Below, one piece after another: positions 1 to 7,963 of a stretch of DNA of 11,354 nt. Under the pieces are notes generated by a model. It saw nothing but the letters and a program-made list of their open reading frames with translations. It was not told the DNA's origin and did not search any database. The stretch covers positions 1-11,354 of the forward strand of contig CAIVFQ010000007.1 in NCBI GenBank assembly GCA_903905285.1, given 5' to 3'. The position numbers were made by a program, and so were the translations under genes. The stretch's first letter is position 1. Each line of letters begins with the position of its first letter. The DNA comes from an uncultured Alphaproteobacteria bacterium. Lineage in GTDB: Bacteria; Pseudomonadota; Alphaproteobacteria; Paracaedibacterales; CAIULA01.

Positions 1-133
1 ATAAACGAAAACGATATAACGTAAAATTCAAAATCATCGCTGGAATCGTCAATCTCAAAAATGGATTCGCTATAGCCTAAACAAAAAATAGGGGAAAGGG
101 ATCTGTCAGCTTCTTTGAGCCAACTGCCTCGAC

Positions 134-832
134 TTACGCAGTAGCTCTATTATAACCATCCACCAGGGTGTGACAATTTTTCGAAGACAAAGGATGTTTA
201 TCATTAAAAAAATCCGAGCCTATTGTTTCGAAATGCTCGAGACCATCTGCATTCCATCGTACATATTGACGAGTCAAACAAAGATCTGCTGATTCTACGG
301 AATCAATGAGACCTTTTGCTTGTAATTCGAGACTAAAGCCAAGACGTTCTGCAATTTTCCAGCTTTTTCTATTTCGATTATCACACAAGATGGTTAACCG
401 TTTGATATTTAGGCAATCAAAAGCGAAGCGTGAGATAGCTCCCGCTGCCTCCGTTATATATCCATTCCCAGAATGATTCAAAGCCCCCCAATATCCAACA
501 CTTCCTTTTGGTATGGACCAATCTATTTCAGATAAACTAATGGATCCAATCGCTGTGCTCGTGTCTTTAGTAAACACTAGAAAATGCAATCCTTGTCTTA
601 GAATAAAATCTGCATAATACTGCCTACACAACACCTCACATTCATCCTGAGAAAAAGATTTGTTTAACCATGTAACCCATTTAGATAAAAAATCGAAGTT
701 TTCTGAAAGAAGTGAATACAAACAAATTCCATCGCCAGGACGAACAGGACGAATTTCTAATCTTCGTGTTTTTAGAGTTGATGGAAAGTTTTTCAAAATA
801 GGATTGCTGGGCTTATATAAATATTGCTTCAT
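134..832 (-). CDS. GNAT-family N-acetyltransferase, RimJ/RimL type
   Basis: This 232-residue protein reads as a cytoplasmic acetyl-CoA-dependent N-acetyltransferase of the RimJ/RimL subgroup, whose members acetylate protein N-termini or small amines. Visible signatures are the N-terminal strand TRRLEIRPVRPGD (residues 22-34), the central GYWGAL (113-118), the acetyl-CoA-binding stretch SGNGYITEA (121-129), and the distal N-R-K-S plus ERLGF (154-166). The first roughly 195 residues match the usual family length. The last 35-40 residues form an extra tail with no family motif, possibly a shifted stop. The gene is divergent from the ABC exporter at 916, with only 83 bases between the starts. No good Shine-Dalgarno precedes the ATG at 832. 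The substrate cannot be read from the sequence. The family call is firm; the function is open (ribosomal protein modification or drug/peptide detoxification). Confidence 0.88.
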   Translation of the reverse strand: MKQYLYKPSNPILKNFPSTLKTRRLEIRPVRPGDGICLYSLLSENFDFLSKWVTWLNKSFSQDECEVLCRQYYADFILRQGLHFLVFTKDTSTAIGSISLSEIDWSIPKGSVGYWGALNHSGNGYITEAAGAISRFAFDCLNIKRLTILCDNRNRKSWKIAERLGFSLELQAKGLIDSVESADLCLTRQYVRWNADGLEHFETIGSDFFNDKHPLSSKNCHTLVDGYNRATA

Positions 833-915
833 GGAAAATCTAATAAATTATTAAAATTTCGTTTATTATTACCCTAAAGTGCTTCAAATGCAACCCATCA
901 TAGAAAGAGAGAAAA

Positions 916-2658
916 ATGAGGAAATTGTTTTATAAAAACACATCAAGTCTATTAAAACTAGATGTATTGAGTTATTTCTTGCCCTTATTAAAACCTTTTC
1001 GGCTCCATATTTTAGGTCTCATAGGTATCGCCTTTATATGGTCTGTGGATCTTTGGGCCCGTCCTTATATTTTAAAACGGGTATTGGATTTTATCTCTGA
1101 CCCTCAATATTCTTCATATATTATATATAATATTTTACCACTTATTATTTTTTATTTTATATTTGGAATAACTGTTATTTTAGCATTCCGTCTTCATGAG
1201 TGGATTTGTCGATCCTTCATTCCAGCTTTTAAACAGAAAATTATTTTAGATTTAATGCAACACCAAATGAGGCAACCTCAACAATATTTCGAAGGCAATT
1301 TATCAGGTACCTTAGGTCACTACGTATTAGATACTTCCGAAGGAGCCCCAGCCGTTTTATCATTTCTAATCGATCGTGTTACAAGCTATCTATTAGGATT
1401 CATAGGCACAATTGGCATAACATTTATGATTAGCCCCATATTTTCATTACTAATGACAGTCTGGATTTTCTTTTTTCTTTTGGTATCTTTAAGGTTATCA
1501 AAACATACCATGACACTTTCTAATCTTGTATCACAAAAAAAAACGAACATGATTGGTAAAACTATTGATTTACTATCAAATATGTTAGCTGTTCGCCTTT
1601 TTAATGCACAAAAAAAAGAAATCAAAAATATTGAGACATGGTCAGATGATTGTGTAAAAGCTGAAAAAACCCTTGATATTTATTTAATTAAATTAGGCCT
1701 TTTTCAAGGTATGGCCTTTATCCTGTTGCAAGTGTTATGCTGGGTTATTTTGTTAAAAGGAAGAGAAAGAGGAATTTTTACAGTTGGAGATTTTGCCCTC
1801 ATTCTGACGCTCAATACTCAGATTTTTGATAGCGTATCGCGATTTTTAGAGGACTTTTCACGAATTACTGTTACGTTTGGAAAATTGACCCAAGGGCTGT
1901 CTGTCCTTTTAAGTCCCAATACGTCTCCTAATCCTAAAAAATTATTGGAGTGTAAAAAAGGCGTTATCTCCTTCCACGATGTTTCTTTTGGTTATGCTGA
2001 TAGGCCCATACTATCAAAATTATCATTATCTATCCCACTGGGACAAAAAGTAGGAATTTTTGGTCCTTCTGGATGCGGAAAAACAACATTAATATACTTA
2101 CTTCTTGGAATTTATAAACCATGGTCGGGGTATATTACAATTGATGGTCAGAACATAAATGATTTATCTGTAGAATCTTTGTATAGTTTATTTTCTTTTG
2201 TTCCTCAAAATCTTTGTCTTTTTAACCGCCCCTTCACCGAAAATATTTCTTACGGCCACAATAATCCATCATACAAACAAATAAAAGAAGTGATAGAACA
2301 ATCCTGTTTGAATGATGTTGCTCAGCGTCATTTTCAATCTCAAGATAATGTATTAAACCAACTTTCAGGTGGAGAAAAACAACGACTAGCTATAGCCAGG
2401 GCCTTACTGAAACCATCATCCGTTTGTATTTTTGATGAAATGTCATCAGCTTTGGATTCCAGAACAGAACAAAAAATTCAAGAAAATATTTTGTCATATA
2501 AAGAAAAAACAATGATTTTTATTTCTCATCGTACTTCAATTTTTGAGTGCATTGACCGTATAATTGTCATTAACAATGGTATTATTATGGAAGATGGTTC
2601 CCATCAAGATTTAATGTCCCGAGAAAGCTTATATAGATCATTGGTAGGCTTGCTGTAG
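916..2658 (+). CDS. MsbA-type ABC exporter half-transporter (fused membrane and ATPase domains)
   Basis: This 580-residue protein is a complete half-size ABC exporter, expected to act as a homodimer in the inner membrane and to export lipid, peptide or drug substrates using ATP. An N-terminal type I transmembrane domain covers about residues 25-330, with hydrophobic segments near 31-48, 70-92, 150-190 and 258-281. The C-terminal ATPase has all expected elements: A-loop Tyr360 in SFGY, Walker A GPSGCGKTT (383-391), Q-loop Gln431 in FVPQ, signature LSGGE (483-487), Walker B VCIFDE (503-508), D-loop SALD (511-514) and H-loop His538. The ATG at 916 is preceded by an AAGAGAG-like ribosome site. 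The gene is divergent from the acetyltransferase and has no same-strand partner. Its codon use is very AT-rich and the gene is intact, unlike most of the window. The substrate is unknown; lipid A export (MsbA) is only one option. Confidence 0.93.
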   Translation: MRKLFYKNTSSLLKLDVLSYFLPLLKPFRLHILGLIGIAFIWSVDLWARPYILKRVLDFISDPQYSSYIIYNILPLIIFYFIFGITVILAFRLHEWICRSFIPAFKQKIILDLMQHQMRQPQQYFEGNLSGTLGHYVLDTSEGAPAVLSFLIDRVTSYLLGFIGTIGITFMISPIFSLLMTVWIFFFLLVSLRLSKHTMTLSNLVSQKKTNMIGKTIDLLSNMLAVRLFNAQKKEIKNIETWSDDCVKAEKTLDIYLIKLGLFQGMAFILLQVLCWVILLKGRERGIFTVGDFALILTLNTQIFDSVSRFLEDFSRITVTFGKLTQGLSVLLSPNTSPNPKKLLECKKGVISFHDVSFGYADRPILSKLSLSIPLGQKVGIFGPSGCGKTTLIYLLLGIYKPWSGYITIDGQNINDLSVESLYSLFSFVPQNLCLFNRPFTENISYGHNNPSYKQIKEVIEQSCLNDVAQRHFQSQDNVLNQLSGGEKQRLAIARALLKPSSVCIFDEMSSALDSRTEQKIQENILSYKEKTMIFISHRTSIFECIDRIIVINNGIIMEDGSHQDLMSRESLYRSLVGLL

Positions 2659-2739
2659 TTGAAAATCGAAGTAGGTGGAGTCTCACGTTTCTTCATCATT
2701 AAATGTTTTAAAATTTTAAGAAGTTTGGGTCTGTCCCAG

Positions 2740-2759
2740 ATAACACCTAGAAGTGTTAT
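2740..2759. repeat. short perfect inverted repeat (ATAACAC / GTGTTAT)
   Basis: A 7-bp perfect stem, ATAACAC and GTGTTAT, encloses the six bases CTAGAA. It lies 80 bases past the ABC exporter stop and just after GGGTCTGTCCCAG, which resembles an insertion-sequence end. No T-run follows on either strand, so it is a poor intrinsic terminator. It may be part of the left end of the decayed ISAs1-family element beginning nearby, but I could not find a matching right end. Confidence 0.3.
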
Positions 2760-3211
2760 AAGGAATATATAAGGAAGAGTCGATTAAGCATTGATTCAGA
2801 ATAAGTTAATGGAGGATTTTGTGGCTGGCACGCCTTGGAGGTGTGCATCGGAATTAATAGATCTCCTCAAAGAGCTTTCTGTGGGGGCTTATAATACCCT
2901 TGATGGATCTGAGTATGGTCCCATTTTCAAGAAGAAAGTATCGGATGATTTTGTATCCAGAAACGCTTAAAGAACAACACGATTGGCCTTATTGAAGAGC
3001 CTGATAGAGAATTATGAGTATGAGAGAAATCAAGGGAATTTTTTTCAGGAGACACGGTATTACATACCCTCTTTGGAACCAAATGCTGAAAGATAGGCAA
3101 CACCATTCGGTCGTATTGGTTCTATCGAGAACAGTTTGTGTATTGGGTGTCGGATATCATTTTTAGGGATGATGAGGTCTCATCAGACGATGCCATGCTC
3201 CAAAACATTTC

Positions 3212-3220
3212 TATTATTAA
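3212..3220. repeat. left target-site duplication of the IS256-type element (TATTATTAA)
   Basis: The 9 bases TATTATTAA sit immediately before the left terminal inverted repeat and recur exactly at 4618-4626 after the right one. IS256-family elements make 8-9 bp duplications, so this marks a single intact insertion event. Confidence 0.9.
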
Positions 3221-3246
3221 GAGTTATTCTGGAAAGTTGGTGACGG
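3221..3246. repeat. IS256-type terminal inverted repeat, transposase 3' end side
   Basis: It begins GAGTTATTCT and matches the reverse complement of 4592-4617 at 23 of 26 positions by eye; the differences are GG versus AA at positions 11-12 and C versus T at 24. It lies six bases outside the transposase stop at 3253. Confidence 0.9.
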
Positions 3247-3252
3247 GTTAAA

Positions 3253-4519
3253 TTAGGCAGCGGCTAATTGCTCCTTGGTGATGACCTCACAACCATCTTG
3301 AAATTTGACACCAGTGATCAGTTTTGGCAATTGGTTTTTTCCATCCAGCCGCCGCCAAGTTTTTTCAGCGTCTTTGATCAACTTGAAGACCATGATAAAA
3401 GCTGTCTCCCGAGACAGACATCCCTTAGACCGTCGAGTGCGGTGTTTAACAGTTGCAAAGGTGCTTTCGATAGGATTTGTCGTGCGAATATGTTTCCAAT
3501 GCTCAGCGGGAAAATCATAAAAGGCTAATAATTCCTGACGATCTTTTTCTAGGCAGGCCGTGGCTTTGGGATACTTGGTCTGGTACTTTTCAACAAATGA
3601 ATCAAAAGCTTTGCCGGCATCTTCTTTGGTTTCAGCCATCCAAATGTTATGGACGTCTGCTTTGGCTTTACTCTGCAGGGACTTTGGCAGTTTATCCAAA
3701 ATGTTGAACGTTTTATGAAGCCAGCATCGTTGCTGACGCGTTGTTGGGAACACTTGATCTAACGCTCCCCAAAACCCCATAGCCCCATCTCCCACCGCCA
3801 GCTTGGGGGGGAACACAAAGACCCTTGGCCTTCAAATCGAATAAAAGCTCCCGCCAACTTTGGGTGCTTTCCCGGTATCCATTCGTAAACCCAACCAGCT
3901 CTTTCTTACCCTCCGGTGTAGCCCCCATAATCACCAAAAGACATTGCTTGTCTTCCTCCATGCGCGCAGATAAATAAACCCCGTCAGCCCAAAGGTAAAT
4001 ATATCTCTTGCTGTCCAGCCGTCGTTTCTCCCAATTCTCAAGATCCAGCTTCCACTGCTTGCGTAAGCTCAAGACGGTATCCGCGGAAAACCCAACAACA
4101 TCCCTGCCAAGCAAAACGGGCATCACTTCACAAAAATCCCCAGAGGATATCCCCTTCAGATAAAGATACGGGATCGCCATTTCCACACTCTTTCTGCGAC
4201 GCACATACGGCGGCAACAGCTGCGACACAAAGCGAATCACGTCCTTATCCTGGTGGCCTTTTCGATCTCGAGACCGGGGAACCTGAACGGGGACAGATCC
4301 GATGCCCGTTACCACCTTCCTTTCTGGCAAATGGCCGTGCCTGACAATGCGCTTTCGCCCATCGGCTAATCGCTCACCGTCATGTTTATCCAAAAAACTC
4401 GCAAACTCGGCCTCAACAGCTTGTAAAACAAGCCTTTGAGCTCCTTGTCGCAAAACAGCTGTTAGTTGATCGTTAAATTCTCCTGGTTGCATGAATGCAA
4501 TTACATTATCCTTACCCAT
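3253..4519 (-). pseudogene. IS256-family (mutator-type) DDE transposase, split by a one-base frameshift
   Basis: The transposase reads from an ATG at 4519, preceded by an AGAAGGA ribosome site, to TAA at 3253, about 422 residues once joined; this is normal for IS256. The upstream part carries the N-terminal DNA-binding region and the first catalytic Asp in YLWADGVY (Asp179). The downstream part carries the second Asp in AVGDGAMGFW and the catalytic Glu in TTNPIESTFATVKHRT. The frame changes at a run of seven C on the coding strand (3805-3811, seen as G7 on plus). The present frame reads VPPQAGGG; with six C it reads the expected VPPKLAVGDG. The upstream frame then stops at 3713. Sequence on both sides is otherwise well conserved, so the break is recent, an assembly error, or bypassed by slippage. 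Confidence 0.92.
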
Positions 4520-4591
4520 GGCGTATCCTTCTTTGAAAAAAGTTATGGCAGTTTAATCGCCGCCATAGGATACGCCAACTATAATTTTATG

Positions 4592-4617
4592 CCATCACCA
4601 ACTTTTTAGAATAACTC
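4592..4617. repeat. IS256-type terminal inverted repeat, transposase 5' end side
   Basis: Read on the minus strand it begins GAGTTATTCT and continues AAAAAGTTGGTGATGG, pairing with 3221-3246. It lies about 70 bases upstream of the transposase ATG, so the transposase promoter should be in 4520-4617. Confidence 0.9.
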
Positions 4618-4626
4618 TATTATTAA
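4618..4626. repeat. right target-site duplication of the IS256-type element (TATTATTAA)
   Basis: Exact copy of the 9 bases at 3212-3220, directly abutting the right inverted repeat; the broken ISAs1 transposase frame resumes here with AAG CAC ATG (K-H-M). Confidence 0.9.
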
Positions 4627-4785
4627 GCACATGGCCTTGAACCTGCTCCAAAAAGCCAGAGGAAAGGGCGATCCATTAAGCAATTGAGAAAAGAAGCAGG
4701 GAGTGGAAATGCACAGCGCGCCTTAAAATCTTAAATCAAACTTAAGTGAGGCAATCCTGTGAGAGCTCCTCAACTAATAAACACG

Positions 4786-5520
4786 CTAGCCATTTATAGA
4801 ATATATAGTAAGTTTCCCGCTTGTACATAAAACGCTAGCGGTTCTATAAAAATGACCAGACATTAACTGACCATTCAACCACTCTATAGAGTCTCTGAAT
4901 TCTTTCCAGCACGCTCCACATGCTTTTATTTCAAGCTCAGCATTCGGCGTTACTAAGCACACACCATCATTAACAACCTCAGATTTTTTTAGTCTTCTTC
5001 CCAATTTATCCAGGCTATGTCCTAACCACTGGATAGAAAGCTGCTTACACATGTTCTTAGTTTGGCTTAGTTTTAATGTGCAACGGCCATCATATTTTGA
5101 TTCATGAAAAATTGGGTTATACCTTCTGTCTATTCTATATCCATTTGCAACAGAGATAATAAAAACATCGTCGACACCTTGATCACCGGTATGTTTAAGA
5201 CTTACAGAACACCCATTACTCTCAAAGAAGCTGACAATGCTTTTTCTTTCTCTGGGGTCTCCTGGTACGCTAATTTTACCTTCTTCTATCTCCGTTCTTG
5301 CTATTAATTCTCCAACAATTCCTTTTGCTTGTTTCTCTGTATAGCCTGCACTCACTTTGACATTAACATCCTGAACAATTGAAGCGGGGAGAAAATTAGC
5401 TATGTGAATGGTTTTAATCCTGCTTTTATCTATAAGTTCACACGCTTGGTCAGCAGAAAATACTGCTGTCTGGAAAATGAACAAGAATAATATTAAAAAC
5501 AATGAAAAGGGCTTATTCAT
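4786..5520 (-). CDS. secreted cysteine-rich protein of unknown function
   Basis: I do not recognise a family. Starting at the ATG at 5520, the protein has 244 residues. A TTG four codons upstream (5532) keeps the frame open but has no better ribosome site, and the ATG gives a classic signal peptide: Asn-Lys, then a long Leu/Ile/Phe core and a likely cleavage after VFSA, before DQACE. The mature part is soluble, with no further membrane segment. It has eight cysteines (in ACELI, NGCSV, GRCTL, NMCKQ, GVCLV, the pair in KACGACWK, and VLCTS). An even number in an exported protein suggests disulfide bonds in the periplasm or outside. The gene stands alone between the insertion sequences and the broken transporter. 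In an intracellular bacterium it could be a surface or host-directed protein, but nothing in it shows that. Confidence 0.75.
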   Translation of the reverse strand: MNKPFSLFLILFLFIFQTAVFSADQACELIDKSRIKTIHIANFLPASIVQDVNVKVSAGYTEKQAKGIVGELIARTEIEEGKISVPGDPRERKSIVSFFESNGCSVSLKHTGDQGVDDVFIISVANGYRIDRRYNPIFHESKYDGRCTLKLSQTKNMCKQLSIQWLGHSLDKLGRRLKKSEVVNDGVCLVTPNAELEIKACGACWKEFRDSIEWLNGQLMSGHFYRTASVLCTSGKLTIYSING

Positions 5521-5758
5521 GGTTAACTTCAACTAAATTCTACTGGTAGCATTGATATTAGAGGATTTTATTTTCAACACCTAAGAGAAATAGCCTTTAA
5601 TTTTCTCATCCTTCTCCTTTCTTATGCAGTTGAAGGAATTCCCAGAGTGGTTTAGGAAAAATGGAACAAAAAATAAGAAAAAAGCATCATCTCAATCAAC
5701 AATCGTACCAGACAAGACGAAAGAATTCTGCTCCATGCCATTTTTTTAAAAGGTTTTC

Positions 5759-7107
5759 TTATCCTGCTTGGCTGTGTATCATACTGTTCCGTGGTATGAA
5801 AAGGGTTTTATCGAGTTTTTCTTTATCTATCTTTTCAAAATAATAGACACCTGCCAAAAATCCCACACAACAGGGAATGGTAATAAATAAAATCCCTGCG
5901 TAGCCAAACCATTCCGTTAAATAGACAACCCCAAAGGACGTCACAACATACATCAGAGCTCGTGTTAGAGCATATAAGAATGTTGTAGAGGTGAATCGTT
6001 TATAAACGGGAAACCGTTTTATAAAAATAGCATCGGCGGAAACACCTCCAAGATTCAAGATTAGAATCAAACCCTGTAATAAAAATATATGAACTGAGCT
6101 GGTGCTTATTGTTAGAAGAAAAGGGAGCAACATCATCAAAACCAAGGCCATATATCCCCTCACCTTCAGTATCTTGAGGGGATATATATAATAACTAAGC
6201 AAAGACCAAGTTGTTTGTACAAAAACCACGAGCAATGCAAGATAGAAATTATGCATGATTATGTCTTCGGAGGAATATCCATATTGTGCCTTTAAAATAG
6301 GATTAAAGTACATATACCCTAGGTAAAACGTCAGAGGCCAACCACAATAAACAAGAAGGTAGTAAAAAGAAGTTAGGACAGTGTTTTTTCTTTCCAACTT
6401 GGCTGAGCTTTTTCCTTAAAAACTTTTTTCCCTTTATGTGTGTTTTGTCTCAAATATTCTTTGCGAATTTTTTTAGATTGCAGGAATTCCGGGGTCTCTC
6501 TAAGGCGCGTTCTGGCGACAGAACCCACAATAGCAATACATGCCCCAATCCAAAACGCGACTCTCCAATTAAACCCAAAATGCGTTGTCAGTGCTGCAAC
6601 ACCAACGGCTGACACAGAACCAACTGTAGAAGCTACACTTATGAAAGAAACAGCAGGATATTGGTAGGGAGGTTTCGTAATTTCTGTGACATAAATCTCA
6701 GCCCCCATAATTTCCCCCAAGGATGATAAACCCTGAATCATGCGACAAATGGTTACAATCCAAGCAGCAGAAATGCCAATCTCTGCATACGTAGGGAGAT
6801 TTGCCATGATCATACAGGATATGGCCATCATGGTAGTGGTAAGAATGACAGTCGTTTTGCGACCGACATTATCACCAATATACCCAAAGAGTAACGCACC
6901 AAAAGGCCGAAGAACATATGTTGAACAAAAAGCAATAGCCGCTAACAAAGATGCGGTGTGAAGATCAGCTTTAGGAAAGAAAAGATCATTAAGCAAAACG
7001 GCCATATGAATATAGAGCATAAGGTCGAAATACTCTAAGAAAGTACCAATTTGCAACAGCCCGATGGCTTCCTTCTGTTCTCGATTCAGGGATTGAAAAA
7101 TGGACAT
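5759..7107 (-). pseudogene. MHS-family major facilitator (ProP-like proline/betaine transporter type), frameshifted
   Basis: Two overlapping frames together encode one 12-helix major facilitator of about 449 residues, normal for the metabolite:H+ symporter (MHS) family. The N-terminal half (7107 to 6373) has TFLEYFDLMLY in helix 1, loop 2-3 motif GYIGDNVGRKT (75-85), CRMIQGLSSLGEIMGAE in helix 4 and LRETPEF after helix 6. The C-terminal half (about 6385 to 5759) holds the remaining six helices, from VLTSFYYLLVYCGWP onward. The frame breaks at six A on the coding strand (6384-6389): the first frame ends KEKTLS-stop, while one extra A gives KEKNTVLTSF and continues. The ATG at 7107 follows an AAGGG ribosome site. 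Family members import proline, betaine or carboxylates by proton symport; the substrate here is not determinable. The rest of the protein is well preserved, so the break is recent or apparent. Confidence 0.85.
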
Positions 7108-7584
7108 CTAACTCTACCCTTTGGATAAGGTGAAATTTGTTCCACTTAACCAGAAGTTTTTCACATTAACCAGCAGAAATTGAACAAGACAGCTTTGCAG
7201 CGCTCGAAAAGGGAAAATGTAATCAGAAACCATGGAATTTTCAAACTTCATTTCTTTAACGCAACACTGATCCAATTTATTGAGAACATTTGTTGATTTT
7301 CGTGCCAGATTTCCTCTAGAACCAAATTCATAATCAACATCTGCAAAAAAGCACACAAAACCTTTAGGCCACTTCCGGCTTAGGGGAATTCTGTTTTATC
7401 TTGGCGCCAAACCAAACAGTGGGGATTTTAACATAAAAACACAAGAAAGTAATTAAGAGTAAATGCGTATACTCACCGTGCCCCATGATATTATAAATCA
7501 CGATATCCTTCAATCTCATCCAACAGTGCCATTGTGGCAATTTATCACCTTTCAAACCCTTAGCTTGCTTTTTGCACGCTCACA

Positions 7585-7633
7585 GTTACCAAGATCAATC
7601 TTCCAGAAATATTTGGCTTAGGTTTTTGGTAAC
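7585..7633. repeat. inverted repeat GTTACCAA / TTGGTAAC with 33-base spacer
   Basis: Eight perfect pairs, 7585-7592 and 7626-7633, with a smaller AAGAT/ATCTT pairing nested just inside the left arm. CACA precedes the left arm and CTGTG follows the right arm after a short gap. It could be a regulatory hairpin, the ends of a vanished small mobile element, or chance in AT-rich sequence. Confidence 0.3.
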
Positions 7634-7697
7634 GTTTCTACTGTGCTTAGGATGGGGGCTGTTCCTTTAAGACAAACTTTATGAGCAATCCTTTAAT

Positions 7698-7726
7698 TTG
7701 ACTTTTTTCGAAAAAAACTTTAAACG
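7698..7726 (+). promoter_or_regulatory. candidate promoter with palindromic operator for the eroded toxin-antitoxin locus
   Basis: TTGACT at 7698-7703 is a good -35. Seventeen bases later lies TAAACG (7721-7726), a weak -10. The spacer contains the perfect 14-bp palindrome TTTTTTCGAAAAAA (7703-7716). Type II antitoxins usually bind palindromes over their own promoter, so this is a plausible operator, though A/T runs are common here. The antitoxin ATG at 7757 has TAGGTG five bases upstream as its ribosome site. Confidence 0.4.
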
Positions 7727-7756
7727 AGTTCTCAAAACTAATCTTATAGGTGTTTC

Positions 7757-7963
7757 ATGCAAACTATTGGAATGTTCGAAGCAAAAACGCATTTGACTGA
7801 GGTTATTAGAAACGTACAGAAAGAGCAATCATCATGTCAATTCAAGATTATAACAAAGGCTTTAAGTCTCTCCCCCTATAAAAAACTGAGAACTATTTTT
7901 AAAGCCAATGCTTTTGGTTCTGTCGACGACATTATCAGTATGGGTGATGAGGAACGCACATAA
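7757..7963 (+). CDS. Phd/YefM-type antitoxin, internally eroded
   Basis: This 68-residue protein begins MQTIGMFEAKTHLTEVIRNVQ, the typical DNA-binding start of Phd/YefM-family antitoxins. The middle, where relatives read roughly FIITKRGKPVA-L-PYKK, is distorted here (CQFKIITKALSLSPYKK), as if a short segment were lost and another altered. The C-terminal tail AFGSVDDIISMGDEERT is the toxin-wrapping end normally seen in partners of PIN toxins. In the cell it would repress its operon and neutralise the toxin. Its TAA overlaps the toxin ATG (TAATG), the usual translational coupling. Because the reading frame is open, I call it a gene, but the damaged DNA-binding middle makes activity doubtful. 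Confidence 0.7.
   Translation: MQTIGMFEAKTHLTEVIRNVQKEQSSCQFKIITKALSLSPYKKLRTIFKANAFGSVDDIISMGDEERT

Larger units (their letters stand above)
3221..4617 (-). mobile_element. IS256-family insertion sequence (1397 bp)
   Basis: The element is bounded by terminal inverted repeats at 3221-3246 and 4592-4617 and by an exact 9-bp direct repeat outside both. It encodes one minus-strand transposase spanning nearly its whole length. Size, duplication length and transposase type all fit the IS256 family. It landed inside an older ISAs1-family transposase remnant. The transposase is frame-disrupted, so the copy looks non-autonomous unless the shift is bypassed or is a sequencing error; another copy in the genome could still mobilise it through the intact ends. 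Confidence 0.93.
2809..4734 (+). pseudogene. decayed ISAs1-family (H-repeat-associated) transposase, interrupted by an IS256-type insertion
   Basis: Fragments in changing plus-strand frames match the C-terminal half of ISAs1-family transposases in the expected order. They are an EYGPIFKKK piece (like the family EHGRIE-R segment) near 2910-2938, YPETLKEQHDWPY at about 2953-2989, MREIKG near 3020, ETRYYIPSLEPNAER at about 3051-3095, then IRSYW and IENSL in neighbouring frames near 3105-3140. Next comes YWVSDIIFRDDE near 3140-3180, then NISIIK running into the insertion. Beyond the insertion, KHMALNLLQKARGKG (4625-4669) and RSIKQLRKEAG in another frame finish the protein, ending at a TAA at 4734. 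Removing 3221-4617 and one 9-bp duplicate restores the IIKHMALNLL reading frame. The N-terminal part with the first catalytic region is absent or unrecognisable. Several stops and shifts show long decay. The family assignment is from recalled consensus. Confidence 0.72.
7108..7756. other. 649-bp stretch without a recognisable gene
   Basis: Two minus-strand open frames exist, 7114-7356 (80 residues) and 7364-7555 (63 residues), lying in series upstream of the transporter. Neither shows a family motif, and neither has a clear ribosome site that I can defend. They could be remains of one eroded minus-strand gene. The stretch also holds a TTGGCGCCAA palindrome near 7401, a longer inverted repeat (7585-7633) and the likely promoter of the antitoxin gene at 7757. 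Confidence 0.4.

Noticed and set aside
660..854. Plus-strand open frame of 64 codons
   Set aside because: It lies antisense to the N-terminal coding part of the acetyltransferase, whose motifs are clear; a shadow frame.
1386..1625. Minus-strand open frame of 79 codons
   Set aside because: Antisense inside the intact ABC exporter; no motif of its own.
2727..2742. GGGTCTGTCCCAG as the left end of an insertion sequence
   Set aside because: It looks like an element end, but I could not find its inverted partner beyond 4734, so the ISAs1 boundaries stay undefined.
3268..3707. Several plus-strand open frames within the IS256-type element
   Set aside because: All are antisense to the conserved transposase C-terminal half and show no family features.
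3805..3811. Programmed frameshift in the IS256 transposase
   Set aside because: IS256-family transposases are normally made from one frame, and a +1 step at C7 would be needed; a simple one-base insertion or read error explains it better.
5661..5843. Plus-strand 60-codon frame
   Set aside because: Overlaps the C-terminal end of the transporter on the other strand, is lysine-rich low-complexity at its start and lacks a convincing ribosome site.
6440..6961. Plus-strand frames of 73-75 codons
   Set aside because: Antisense to the well-conserved MHS transporter motifs.
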